Source of the DNA: Shinella zoogloeoides | GTDB lineage: Bacteria; Pseudomonadota; Alphaproteobacteria; Rhizobiales; Rhizobiaceae | NCBI RefSeq assembly: GCF_020883495.1 | Contig: NZ_CP086610.1 | Coordinates: 186,001 to 250,000, forward strand | Length of the DNA stretch: 64,000 bases | Direction: 5' to 3' | Shown here: in pieces, positions 54,725-63,454 of the stretch | How the letters are laid out: each line of letters begins with the position of its first letter | How positions within the stretch are numbered: position 1 is the first letter of the stretch | The notes under the pieces: generated by a model | Databases searched by the model: none | Told to the model about the DNA's origin: nothing | Seen by the model: the letters and a program-made list of their open reading frames with translations, nothing else | Program-made: the position numbers and the translations under genes

Positions 54725-57700
54725 CTATTCCGCCGCTTCCCGCTGCAACGCTGAAAACTGCGTCAGCCATGCCCGCATCGAGGCGGGGCGCACAGGCTTG
54801 TTCTGCACGAGGATATTGTCCCGCTCCGCCTCGGCGCGCACATCCGGTGTGCGGTCGGCGGTGACGAGGAGGGCGGGGACCTCGCGGCCGAGGGCGGCGC
54901 GGAGTTTGCCGATGGCGGAAATGCCGGTGCCGTCGTCGAGGTGGTAGTCGGCGATGACGGCGTCGATGGCGGGGGGATCGGCTAAGACCAGTGCCTCGAC
55001 GGCGGCGACCGATTCCGCGAGCGTCACCGTGCAGCCCCAGCCGGATAGCAGCAGCCGCATGCCGTCGAGAATCTTCGGCTCGTTGTCGATGCAGAGCACC
55101 CGCAAGCCCTTCAGCGGCTCGTCGCTGGCCGGCACCACGGCGGGCTTGTCGGCGACGTGGCGGCTGGCGGCGATATCGACCGGCACGCGCACCTTGAAGC
55201 TGGTGCCGCGCCCCGGCGTCGATTGCAGCTCGACGGGATGGGAGAGAACGCGCGAGATGCGGTCGACGATGGAAAGGCCGAGCCCGAGGCCGGGCGCGGT
55301 GCGCGCGCCCTCGTCGAGCCGGGCGAATTCCTTGAAGACGGTACGGAATTTCGAGGCGGGGATGCCGATGCCGGAATCGAGCACCTCTATGGTCGCTTGC
55401 CCGCCCCGGCGGCGCACCCCCACCAGCACCCTGCCGGAATTCGTATATTTGATTGCGTTCGACACGAGGTTCTGCACGACGCGGCGCAGGAGGTTCGGGT
55501 CGGTGCGGATGGCGAGCGAGGAGGGGAGCACGGTGAATTTCAGGTTCTTCGCCCGTGCCATCGGCGCAAAATCGGTCTCGATGCGCTTCAGGAGGTCCTT
55601 CAGCGGCACGGTCTGCACGCGCGGCTTCATCGCGCCCGTATCGAGACGGGAGATATCCAGCACCGCGCCGAGGATGGCTTCCACCGATTCCAGCGAGGAA
55701 TCGATATTGTGGATCATCTCGCGGTTCTCCGTTTCGCCCAGCCGCTCGACCAGTGAGGAGGAATAGAGCCGTGCGGCATTGAGCGGCTGGAGGATATCGT
55801 GGCCGGCGGCGGCGAAGAAGCGCGTCTTGCCGATATTGGCCTCTTCGGCGGCCGCGCGCGCCTCGGCAAGCTCGGTATTGACGCGGGTCAGTTCCACGGT
55901 GCGTTCGGCGACGCGCTGTTCCAGCGTCTCGTTCACCTGCTTGAGGGCGCGGTCGGAGGCGACTCGGTCGGTAATGTCCGTATAGGTGGAGACGAAGCCC
56001 TTTTCCGGCATGGCGTTGGTGCGGATTTCGACGATGCGCTCGCCGCCGGAAAGCACCAGCGCGAAAGGTTCGTCATAGGTCATGGTACGGGTGACGGCCG
56101 TGGCGCGATCCTCTTCCCGTATGTCGCCGCGCTCGACGAGGATATCCACGATATCGGCCAGTGGAAAACCGACCTGGCCGACATATTCCGGCAGGTCGAG
56201 AAGCTGGCGGAAGCGGCGGTTCCAGACGGTGAGGTTGCCCTCGCTGTCGAAGACGGCGATGCCCTGGTCCATCTGGCCGAGCGCGGTCTGCAGCATGTCC
56301 TGATTGTATTGCAGGGCTTCGCTGGCCTGGTCGAGCAGCCAGTCCGTATCCGTCGGCGTGTCGTCGATGCGCTGGAGCACGAGGGAAAGCACGAGGCGGG
56401 CGGAGGAGGAGCCGATGGCGCTGCCGAGGAGCTGTTCGGAGAAATGCACGATGGCGGCGTCGGCCGGTGCATTGTCCTCCAGCCAGCGGCCTGCCTGCCG
56501 CTCATAGGTGTGGAAGGAGCGCTGCATGCGCTCCTCGCCGAGATATTTGGCGATGGTGGACTTGAGGTCCTTGACGGTCACCTTGGTGCGCCGGCCGCGG
56601 AAGGCCCGCTCGAGGCGCGGCCGGGAACGGATGAAGGTGCCGGCCTGCAGGCGCTCCAGCGAGGTCGGGTTGCGGGTGAGCGAGCCGATCACATAGGCGC
56701 CGACATTGACCATCATGGCGATGAGCGTCGCGTTGACCAGCGGATCGGCCGTTTCGCCGGTGAAGATGGTGGAGCCGGGGAAGAGGAAGCCGAGCACGGT
56801 TTCGGCGACGAAGGCGTTGTCCGCCACGCCGATGCTCGGCAGGAAGAGCAGATAGGCCCAGACGACGAGGCCGGAAATCATGCCGGCCATCGCGCCGCGC
56901 GCATTGGCGCTGCGCCAGAAGAGGCCGCCGAGCAGGGCGGGCGCGACCTGCGCGGCCGCCGCGAAGGCGAGCAGGCCCATGGAGGCGAGGCCCGCATTGG
57001 CGGTCGCGGCGCGATAATAGGCATAGCCGAGCAGCAGCACGAAGAAGATCGCGAGCCGCCGGATGCGCAGCAGCATGCGCGACAGATCCTCCTGCTGCTC
57101 GACGCCGCCGATGAGGTTTCGCCTGAGCACGACCGGGATGACGATATCGTTCGACACCATGATGGACAGCGCTACCGAGGCGACGATGACCATGGCGGTG
57201 GCGGCCGAGAACCCACCGATGAAGGCGACGAGCGTGAGGACCGGCTGGTCGAGCGCGAAGGGCAGGGTCAGCACGTAGAGGTCGCCGTCGCCCTGGCCGT
57301 TGAAGGTCATCACGCCGCCGATGGCGACGGGCAGCACGAAAAGGTTGATGGCGATGAGATAGAGCGGGAAGAGGAAGCCCGCCGTGCGCAGCTCGCCGGC
57401 CGTGCGGTTCTCCACGACCGTGACGTGGAACTGGCGCGGCAGCATGACGATGGCGAAGGCGGAGAGCACGATGAGCAGGATCCAGCGCGCGACCGGCGTC
57501 TCGTAGCTCAGCGACTGCATGACGCGCTCGTTCTCCGCCGCGCGCCGCCAGAGATCGCCCGGACCGTCGAACATGAAGAAGACGACATAGAGGCCGACCG
57601 AGGCGATGGCGACCAGCTTGACCAGCGATTCCATCGAGATGGCGAGGATCAGGCCGTCCTGGTGCTCGGTCGCATCCGTGTGGCGCGTGCCGAAGACCGT

Positions 57701-58225
57701 GGCGAAACAGGCGAGGAACAGCGTCACGACCAGCGGCAGGTCGACGAGGCCGCCTGAGGCGGCGATGCCGAAGCCGGTGGTGTCCACCATGGCGGCGACG
57801 GAGCTGGAGACGGCTTTCAGTTGTAGCGCGATATAGGGAATATAGCCGATCAGCGAAATGAGCGCGACGACGGCGGCGATGCCCGGATTCTTGCCATAGC
57901 GGGCGGCGACGAAGTCGGCGATGGAGGTGAGGCGTTCGGATTTCGCCAGCGTCACGATGCGGCGGATGAGCGGCATGCCGAGCGTGAACATCAGGATCGG
58001 GCCGATATAGATGCCGATGAATTCCAGCCCGTGGGTGGTGGCAAGGCCGACGCCGCCGAAATAGGTCCAGGAGGTGCAGTAGATGGCAAGGCTCAGCGCG
58101 TAGACGAGCGGCCGGCCCTTCGACGTGTGGCCGGAGCGCCGCGCCTTGCGGTCGCCGTAGCTTGCGACCGCGAAGAGCAGCAGCAGATAGGCGAGCGCCA
58201 GGGCGAATATCAGCGAGCCCGGCAT
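54725..58225 (-). CDS. crbS: Sodium/solute-symporter hybrid sensor histidine kinase (CrbS-like)
   Basis: The 1166-residue protein starts with a complete SSS-family transporter domain of about 13 spans (SWTYFGGVGLATTHGLEFIG, SIADFVAARYGKNPGIA). After a linker come a PAS domain (GIAVFDSEGNLTVWNRRFRQL), a coiled coil, HisKA with His in AAGHDILQPLNAARL, HATPase_c (NAIKYTNSG, LGLGLSIVDRI) and a C-terminal receiver (Asp in VIADYHLDDG). The ATG at 58225 follows GGGAGG. It may couple transport of acetate or a related substrate to signalling. Confidence 0.92.
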   Translation of the reverse strand: MPGSLIFALALAYLLLLFAVASYGDRKARRSGHTSKGRPLVYALSLAIYCTSWTYFGGVGLATTHGLEFIGIYIGPILMFTLGMPLIRRIVTLAKSERLTSIADFVAARYGKNPGIAAVVALISLIGYIPYIALQLKAVSSSVAAMVDTTGFGIAASGGLVDLPLVVTLFLACFATVFGTRHTDATEHQDGLILAISMESLVKLVAIASVGLYVVFFMFDGPGDLWRRAAENERVMQSLSYETPVARWILLIVLSAFAIVMLPRQFHVTVVENRTAGELRTAGFLFPLYLIAINLFVLPVAIGGVMTFNGQGDGDLYVLTLPFALDQPVLTLVAFIGGFSAATAMVIVASVALSIMVSNDIVIPVVLRRNLIGGVEQQEDLSRMLLRIRRLAIFFVLLLGYAYYRAATANAGLASMGLLAFAAAAQVAPALLGGLFWRSANARGAMAGMISGLVVWAYLLFLPSIGVADNAFVAETVLGFLFPGSTIFTGETADPLVNATLIAMMVNVGAYVIGSLTRNPTSLERLQAGTFIRSRPRLERAFRGRRTKVTVKDLKSTIAKYLGEERMQRSFHTYERQAGRWLEDNAPADAAIVHFSEQLLGSAIGSSSARLVLSLVLQRIDDTPTDTDWLLDQASEALQYNQDMLQTALGQMDQGIAVFDSEGNLTVWNRRFRQLLDLPEYVGQVGFPLADIVDILVERGDIREEDRATAVTRTMTYDEPFALVLSGGERIVEIRTNAMPEKGFVSTYTDITDRVASDRALKQVNETLEQRVAERTVELTRVNTELAEARAAAEEANIGKTRFFAAAGHDILQPLNAARLYSSSLVERLGETENREMIHNIDSSLESVEAILGAVLDISRLDTGAMKPRVQTVPLKDLLKRIETDFAPMARAKNLKFTVLPSSLAIRTDPNLLRRVVQNLVSNAIKYTNSGRVLVGVRRRGGQATIEVLDSGIGIPASKFRTVFKEFARLDEGARTAPGLGLGLSIVDRISRVLSHPVELQSTPGRGTSFKVRVPVDIAASRHVADKPAVVPASDEPLKGLRVLCIDNEPKILDGMRLLLSGWGCTVTLAESVAAVEALVLADPPAIDAVIADYHLDDGTGISAIGKLRAALGREVPALLVTADRTPDVRAEAERDNILVQNKPVRPASMRAWLTQFSALQREAAE

Positions 58226-58409
58226 GCATCCTCCCGCAATCCTTCGGCCTTCGGGCAAGAGAATAGGCCAAAGCGGGGGCGAAGGAAATTGCGCCGAAGG
58301 TCTGAGGCTGGCGCCTGTCGTGGAAACGATTAAATATTGATGGATCGCAGTTTCCCGGGCACGCAAACTGCACTAGTTTGCTTTTGCGTCGCAGCAACAG
58401 GAGACCCAT

Positions 58410-58850
58410 ATGCTCAACGAGTTCAAGGCGTTTATCGCCCGCGGCAATGTCATGGACCTTGCCGTCGGCGTCATCATCGGTGCAGCCTTCAACAGGATCG
58501 TCGAATCCGTCGTCAACGACCTCGTCATGCCCATCATCGGCGCCCTGACCGGCGGTGGCTTCGATTTTTCCAACTATTTCATCGCGCTGTCGGGCAATGT
58601 GACGGCCAGCTCGCTTGCCGCCGCCCGCGAACAGGGCGCCGTCTTCGCCTATGGCAGCTTCATCACCGCCCTCATCAACTTCCTCATCCTCGCCTGGATC
58701 ATCTTCCTGATGGTCAAGGGCGTGAACCGCATGCGCCTGTCGCTGGAGAAGGAAAAGGCCGAGGCCGCCGCCGCGCCGGCGCCGCCGGCGGAAGACGTGC
58801 AGCTCCTCACGGAAATCCGCGACCTGCTCAAGAGCCGCCCGGCGGTCTGA
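58410..58850 (+). CDS. mscL: Large-conductance mechanosensitive channel
   Basis: The 146-residue protein matches Msc[41 protein letters not shown] (split here at the first span), a periplasmic loop, a second span ([20 protein letters not shown]) and a charged cytosolic helix ending EIRDLLKSR. It opens under membrane tension to release solutes during osmotic downshock. CAGGAGA precedes the ATG. Confidence 0.95.
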   Translation: MLNEFKAFIARGNVMDLAVGVIIGAAFNRIVESVVNDLVMPIIGALTGGGFDFSNYFIALSGNVTASSLAAAREQGAVFAYGSFITALINFLILAWIIFLMVKGVNRMRLSLEKEKAEAAAAPAPPAEDVQLLTEIRDLLKSRPAV

Positions 58851-58873
58851 GATTTGCGGCATCGCTTTCAATG

Positions 58874-58899
58874 AAAAGGCCCGGGAAACCGGGCCTTTT
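58874..58899. terminator. Bidirectional terminator after mscL
   Basis: AAAA-GGCCCGG-GAAA-CCGGGCC-TTTT is a perfect hairpin with A and T runs on both sides. It serves mscL and probably the convergent decarboxylase gene at 58908. Confidence 0.93.
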
Positions 58900-58907
58900 G
58901 CTATGCA

Positions 58908-60515
58908 TCATGCCGTCGCGCCGGCCGTCTTCGTCTGGTGGATTTCGACGAGGCTCGGGCCGCGGCGCTCTCCCGCCCGCTCCAGCGCCGCCGGCAGGTC
59001 CTTCACGTCCGCGAGGCGTTCGGAAGGCACGCCATAGGCGGTGCCGATGGCGATGAAATCGGGGGCGGAGGGCTTGACGCCCTCGGGCGTGATGCCGGCA
59101 TCTACCATGTAGTTCTCGATCTCCTGGTAGCCGTCATTGTTCCAGACGAGGAAGATCACGCGGGCATCGGCATCCACCGCCGAGCCGATTTCCGACAGCG
59201 AGAACTGCAGGCCGCCGTCGCCGACGAGGCAGACGATGGGCGCATCGGGTTCGGCGAGCGCCGCGCCGACGGCGGCGGGCGGGGCGAAGCCGAGCGCGCC
59301 GTAGCCGGTGGCGGCATTGAACCAGCTTCGCGCGCGCGGCGCGTCGCAATAGTAGTTGCCGGCATAGACGGCCTGCGTCGAGTCGCCGACGATGATCGCC
59401 TTGGGCAGGGTGCGCCAGATCGCATCGATGACGCCGACTTCCGCCTGCATCTTCGCCGTCAGCTCACCCCATGCGCCCTTGCGCGCCGCTTCGGCGCGCG
59501 GTGCGCCGTTGCCGATCGCCTTGTGGCCTTCGAGGAAGCCGAGCATGCCGGCGGCGGCCGTCTTGGCGCTGGAGAAGATGGAAAGACCCGTCTGCGGCGT
59601 GCGGGCGAGCTGCGCGGCGTCGATATCCACGCGGATCAGCGATTTCAGCCGGGGAAAGCCGCCGTCGACATTGATGTCGTAGTCCGTCGGGCCGAATTCC
59701 GTGCCGAAGGCGATGACGAGGTCGGCATCGGCAAGAAGCCGGCGCACGGCCTTGAGGCTGGGGCTGGCGGGCACGCGCAGCGGATGGCCGGCGAGCATGC
59801 CGCGGGCATTGACGGTGGTGACGACCGGCGCACCGATGCGCTCGGCAAGGTCGCGGATTTCCTCTTCCGCCGTCACCGCGCCGCCGCCGGCAAGGATGAC
59901 GGGGCGGGAGGCATTGGTGCAGAGGATGGCGGCGCGCTGGAGGGTTTCCGCATCGGCGCGCGGGCGCGTGGCGACGGCGGCCGGGAACGTGCCGGTCTCG
60001 ATGGGTGTCGCCATCACGTCGGTCGGGATTTCGATATGGACCGGGCCGGGGCGGCCGGAAAGCAGCACGGCGAAGGCGCGTTCGACCACCTGCGGCAGGT
60101 CGGCGGGGTTCAGAAGCGTGTGCGAATAGAGCGCCAGCGTCTTCATCATGCCCTGCTGATCCGGCAGCTCATGCAGCATGCCTCGGCCGTGGCCGAGCGA
60201 ATCGCGCCGGTTGACGCCTGATATCACCAGCATCGGCACGGAATCCTGCCGCGCCTGCGCCATCGCCGTGATCGTGTTGGTGAGGCCCGGGCCGGTGATG
60301 ACGAGCGCGACGCCCGGCTTGCCGGAAACGCGCGCATAGCCGTCCGCCATGAAGCCGGCGCCCTGTTCGTGGCGCGGCGTGATGTGGCGGATCTTCGAGG
60401 CGGCAAGGCCCCGGTAAAGCTCGACCGTGTGCACGCCCGGAATGCCGAACACGACCTCGACGCCATTGGCCTCCAGCAGATCGACGAGGACTTCGCCTAC
60501 GGTCTTCATGGTCAT
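58908..60515 (-). CDS. aruI: ThDP-dependent decarboxylase, AruI-like (2-ketoarginine decarboxylase)
   Basis: The 535-residue acetolactate-synthase-like enzyme has an N-terminal ThDP pyrimidine domain with the catalytic Glu in RHEQGAGFMADGYARVSG, a central domain (PVILAGGGAVTAEEE), and a C-terminal ThDP/Mg domain with GDGGLQFSLSEIG and WNNDGYQ. The gene is coupled (ATGA) to an AruH-like aminotransferase. In Pseudomonas, AruH/AruI convert arginine through 2-ketoarginine to 4-guanidinobutyraldehyde. Plain acetolactate synthase is an alternative, but no small subunit is adjacent. Confidence 0.75.
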   Translation of the reverse strand: MTMKTVGEVLVDLLEANGVEVVFGIPGVHTVELYRGLAASKIRHITPRHEQGAGFMADGYARVSGKPGVALVITGPGLTNTITAMAQARQDSVPMLVISGVNRRDSLGHGRGMLHELPDQQGMMKTLALYSHTLLNPADLPQVVERAFAVLLSGRPGPVHIEIPTDVMATPIETGTFPAAVATRPRADAETLQRAAILCTNASRPVILAGGGAVTAEEEIRDLAERIGAPVVTTVNARGMLAGHPLRVPASPSLKAVRRLLADADLVIAFGTEFGPTDYDINVDGGFPRLKSLIRVDIDAAQLARTPQTGLSIFSSAKTAAAGMLGFLEGHKAIGNGAPRAEAARKGAWGELTAKMQAEVGVIDAIWRTLPKAIIVGDSTQAVYAGNYYCDAPRARSWFNAATGYGALGFAPPAAVGAALAEPDAPIVCLVGDGGLQFSLSEIGSAVDADARVIFLVWNNDGYQEIENYMVDAGITPEGVKPSAPDFIAIGTAYGVPSERLADVKDLPAALERAGERRGPSLVEIHQTKTAGATA

Positions 60516-61702
60516 GCGCGGCGCTCCTTCGGCATGGTGGCGCGGGCGGCGAGCGCGGCGATGCGCCGGCAGGCCTCGTCGATATGGGCATCGGGCACGG
60601 TGAGGCTGAGGCGGATGAAGCCGGCCGCTCCCTCGCCGAAGGACGAGCCGGGCATGACGGCGACGAGTTCCTCGTTCAGGAGCGCCCAGGCGAAGTCCTC
60701 GCCGCTCATGCCGGTATCGGACACGTCGACGACGATGAACATGCCGGCTTCCGGCGGCAGCGGCACGAGGCCCGGCGCGCGGGAGAGGGCGTCGGCAAAG
60801 CGTGCGGCGCGCGCCTTGTAGCTCTGGCGCATGGTGGCGGCGGTCGCAATCGGGTTGTCGAGCGCATAGGCCGTCATGTCGGCGATGAAGGGCTGGACGC
60901 CGAAAAGCATGGTTTCGGAGACCGACAGCAGGCGTGCGCAGAATTCCGCCGGGCCGATCGCCCAGCCGCTGCGGAAGCCCGGCGCGGCGTGGGATTTCGA
61001 GATGGAGGAGACGACGATGGTGCGCTCGGCAAGGTCCGCATTGTCGAAGGGCGAGGCGAAGGTCGCGCCGAAGACGAGCTGTTCGTAGACCTCGTCGCAG
61101 ACGATCCAGAGATCGTGCTTGCGGCAGACCGCGCCGATCTCGGCGATTTCCTCTGCGGTGAGCACCGCGCCGGTGGGGTTGTGCGGCGTGTTGAGCAGCA
61201 GCACGCGGCATTGCGGCGTAATGGCGGCCTCGAGGTCGGCGGCCTTCATGTGGAAGCCGTTTTCCGGGCGCAGCGGCACGGCGACCTGCTCCGCGCCGGT
61301 TGCGCGGATGACGCCCTCATAGGTCGCATAGAGCGGATCGCCGACGAGCACGGCGTCGCCCGCCTCGACAAGGCCGAGCATGACGGAGAAGAGCGCGGTC
61401 TGGGTGCCGGGGAAGCAGAGCACGTTTTCGGCCGTCACGTCGCTGCGGCGCTTCTGGTACTTGCGCACCAGCGCGGCGACGACGGCCGGCTCGCCCCGGC
61501 CGTTGGAATAGCGGTAGCGGCCGGCATGCATGGCGCGCGTGGCCTCGGCCAGCAGCGCCGGGTCCGGCGGCACGTCCGGCTCGCCGATGGTCAGTTCGAT
61601 GACGGGCTTGCCTTCCGTCTTCATGCGCCGGGCGGCGGCATGGACGGCCCATTTCTCCGAGCCGAGATTTTGAAGCCGGTCTGTGATGGATGCGTAGCGC
61701 AT
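60512..61702 (-). CDS. aruH: PLP aminotransferase, AruH-like (arginine transaminase)
   Basis: The 396-residue class I aminotransferase has TIGEPDVPPDP, LNTPHNPTGAVL, DEVYEQLVF, the PLP Lys in SSISKSHAAPGFRSGW, and an Arg in FIRLSL. The motif order and PLYATYEGVIRATGAEQVAVPL fit AruH-type enzymes. It overlaps the decarboxylase start by four bases. GGAGG precedes the ATG. Arginine as donor is inference from the gene pair. Confidence 0.8.
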   Translation of the reverse strand: MRYASITDRLQNLGSEKWAVHAAARRMKTEGKPVIELTIGEPDVPPDPALLAEATRAMHAGRYRYSNGRGEPAVVAALVRKYQKRRSDVTAENVLCFPGTQTALFSVMLGLVEAGDAVLVGDPLYATYEGVIRATGAEQVAVPLRPENGFHMKAADLEAAITPQCRVLLLNTPHNPTGAVLTAEEIAEIGAVCRKHDLWIVCDEVYEQLVFGATFASPFDNADLAERTIVVSSISKSHAAPGFRSGWAIGPAEFCARLLSVSETMLFGVQPFIADMTAYALDNPIATAATMRQSYKARAARFADALSRAPGLVPLPPEAGMFIVVDVSDTGMSGEDFAWALLNEELVAVMPGSSFGEGAAGFIRLSLTVPDAHIDEACRRIAALAARATMPKERRA

Positions 61703-61730
61703 GCCGTCCTCCGTATGAATATGCAGTCGT

Positions 61731-62354
61731 CTAGTCCCCGGCGGGCTTCAGGGGCAGTCCGAGGAGCGTTTCGATGGTGGTGAGCGCGATCTCGACGAGT
61801 TCGCTGTCACCGAAGAGTTCGCCGGCAAGGCAGCCTTCCAGCCACAGGCCGTCGAGCAGGCCGTTGATGGCGATGGCAAGCCGGCGGCAGCGCTCCGGCG
61901 AGGCATCCGCGCCGTGCTCGGCGAGGAAGTCCGCCAGCAGGCCCTCCAGCGCGTTGCGGAAACCGAGATAGCCTTCGCGGTGGATGGCGGCAAGCTCGGG
62001 GTCGACGCTGACGCGGCTGATGAACGAGGCCCAGAGCGAGAGGCTGCGGCTGTTGGCGACCGGTTCCGTCAGGTTGATGACGATGAAGTCGCGCAGCCGC
62101 GTCTGCGGATCGCCCGCAACCCGCTCGGCCTTTTCGGTAAGCCTTGCGATGACGATGCGGTAGGCTTCCTGAAGGATATGCTCCTTCGACTGGAAATAAT
62201 GCCGGATGAGGCCCGCCGTGACGCCCGCCTTGATGGCGATCTGCCGGACCGTCGCGCCTTCGAGGCCATATTCCGCGATGCAGTCGAGCGTCGCCTCGAT
62301 CAGATCGTGGCGGCGTTCGGCTTCGGGAGCGCGATGGAAGGTCCGGCGGGCCAT
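61731..62354 (-). CDS. TetR-family regulator (BetI-like)
   Basis: The 207-residue repressor has an N-terminal helix-turn-helix (GLEGATVRQIAIKAGVTAGLIRHYFQSKEHIL) and a C-terminal BetI-type ligand domain (SLWASFISRVSVDPELAAIHREGY, INGLLDGLWLEG). It lies between the hydrolase and aminotransferase genes on the same strand, so it probably controls this cluster. The ligand may be a guanidino compound; that is inference. Confidence 0.9.
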   Translation of the reverse strand: MARRTFHRAPEAERRHDLIEATLDCIAEYGLEGATVRQIAIKAGVTAGLIRHYFQSKEHILQEAYRIVIARLTEKAERVAGDPQTRLRDFIVINLTEPVANSRSLSLWASFISRVSVDPELAAIHREGYLGFRNALEGLLADFLAEHGADASPERCRRLAIAINGLLDGLWLEGCLAGELFGDSELVEIALTTIETLLGLPLKPAGD

Positions 62355-62364
62355 GATGCCTCCT

Positions 62365-63243
62365 CTACGCCGCCCGGCGCAGCACCGGCCGCGTCAGGCA
62401 GGTCGGGCCGCCCTCGCAGGCGATGCAGAGCGCGTCGGCCTCGAAGGTCTCCACCTTGCAGCCGGCGGCTTCCATGGCCGCCTTGGTCGCCGGGAAGCCT
62501 TCCACCATGATGACCTCGTGCGGACGGGTCGGCAGCACGTTGAGCGACAGGCCGTTGCTGGCGTGGAATTCGTCGGCCGGAGCCTCGATCAGGCGTATGC
62601 CGCGCTTCTTCAGCATCTGGTAGAAGGCGGCCGGTAGCAGCGGGGCGAAGACGAGCGCGAGATCGTCGGCAAGCGGGCTCATCACGCTCATCAGGTGAAG
62701 GCAGGCTTCCTCGCCGTGCCAGAGCGGCAGGTCATAGGCGAGAACCGTGACGCCATGCGGCGCGAGGATCTGCGTGATCTGGTCGATGCCTTCCTGGTTG
62801 GTGCGCACGCCGCGGCCGATGACCAGCGTCTTCGCGTCAAGCCAGATGCAGTCGCCGCCCTCGACCGTGCCTTCGCCCGTGATGCGGCCGAGGATGGGGA
62901 TCTGCCGCTCGGCATAGGCCTTCTCGTGCAGCGCCGTCTCCGCGACGCGCAGCGGCTTGCCCATGCGCAGCAGGATCGCGCCGTGGTCCGACATCAGCGA
63001 CGGGTCGTGGGTGAACATGGCGTCGGCAAGCCCGTCGCCGTCATCCTCCAGCCAGATGATCTCGGTGCCGGATTTTTCGACCAGTTCGGCGAAGGCCTTG
63101 TACTGGTGGACCGCGCGGGCGCCGTCGAAGGTCGGGCCATAATGCCACTTGGCGGGATCGGCCGCCGCAAGGCTGCTGCCTGGGCGGCGCATCAGGACGC
63201 GCTTCAGGGGGGCCGACATTTCCTGCGAACCGTAGGCGGTCAT
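62365..63243 (-). CDS. Dimethylargininase-like amidinohydrolase
   Basis: The 292-residue protein belongs to the guanidino-group-modifying superfamily. Visible residues are FTHDPSLM (Asp), TVEGGDCIWL, LPLWHGEEACLHLMSVMSPLADD (catalytic His region), ASNGLSLNVLPTRP and the nucleophilic Cys in EGGPTCLTRPVL at the C-terminus. It likely hydrolyses methylated arginine or a related compound to citrulline and an amine. First gene of the minus-strand cluster; GAGGAG precedes the ATG. Confidence 0.88.
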   Translation of the reverse strand: MTAYGSQEMSAPLKRVLMRRPGSSLAAADPAKWHYGPTFDGARAVHQYKAFAELVEKSGTEIIWLEDDGDGLADAMFTHDPSLMSDHGAILLRMGKPLRVAETALHEKAYAERQIPILGRITGEGTVEGGDCIWLDAKTLVIGRGVRTNQEGIDQITQILAPHGVTVLAYDLPLWHGEEACLHLMSVMSPLADDLALVFAPLLPAAFYQMLKKRGIRLIEAPADEFHASNGLSLNVLPTRPHEVIMVEGFPATKAAMEAAGCKVETFEADALCIACEGGPTCLTRPVLRRAA

Positions 63244-63454
63244 TCAATGCTCCTCAAGAAAATGGATCGTGGACGGGCGCTGCCGGAAAAGTCAGCGATG
63301 CAGCTATTATACGCTTGAACAATTTCTTAACAAGTGCCACGATGGTTTCAACAAGAGGAAACGACGGGCCGAAGATGCCCGCGGGAACGCTGGAAAACAG
63401 GGAATTTGGCATGAGTCATGCATCGATTTTCCGTGCGCTGGAGACCGCTCCACG
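63244..63454. promoter_or_regulatory. Divergent promoter region of the arginine-type cluster
   Basis: The 211-base spacer between the hydrolase and the ABC ATPase gene must hold promoters for both directions. An AT-rich patch (TATACGCTTGAACAATTTCT near 63308) is the only distinct element. I see no perfect dyad for the TetR regulator. Confidence 0.35.

Noticed and set aside
60512..61211. Extension of the ThDP decarboxylase frame upstream through the aminotransferase gene
   Set aside because: The family start is the ATG at 60515, which overlaps the aminotransferase stop. The upstream part has aminotransferase codons in another frame.
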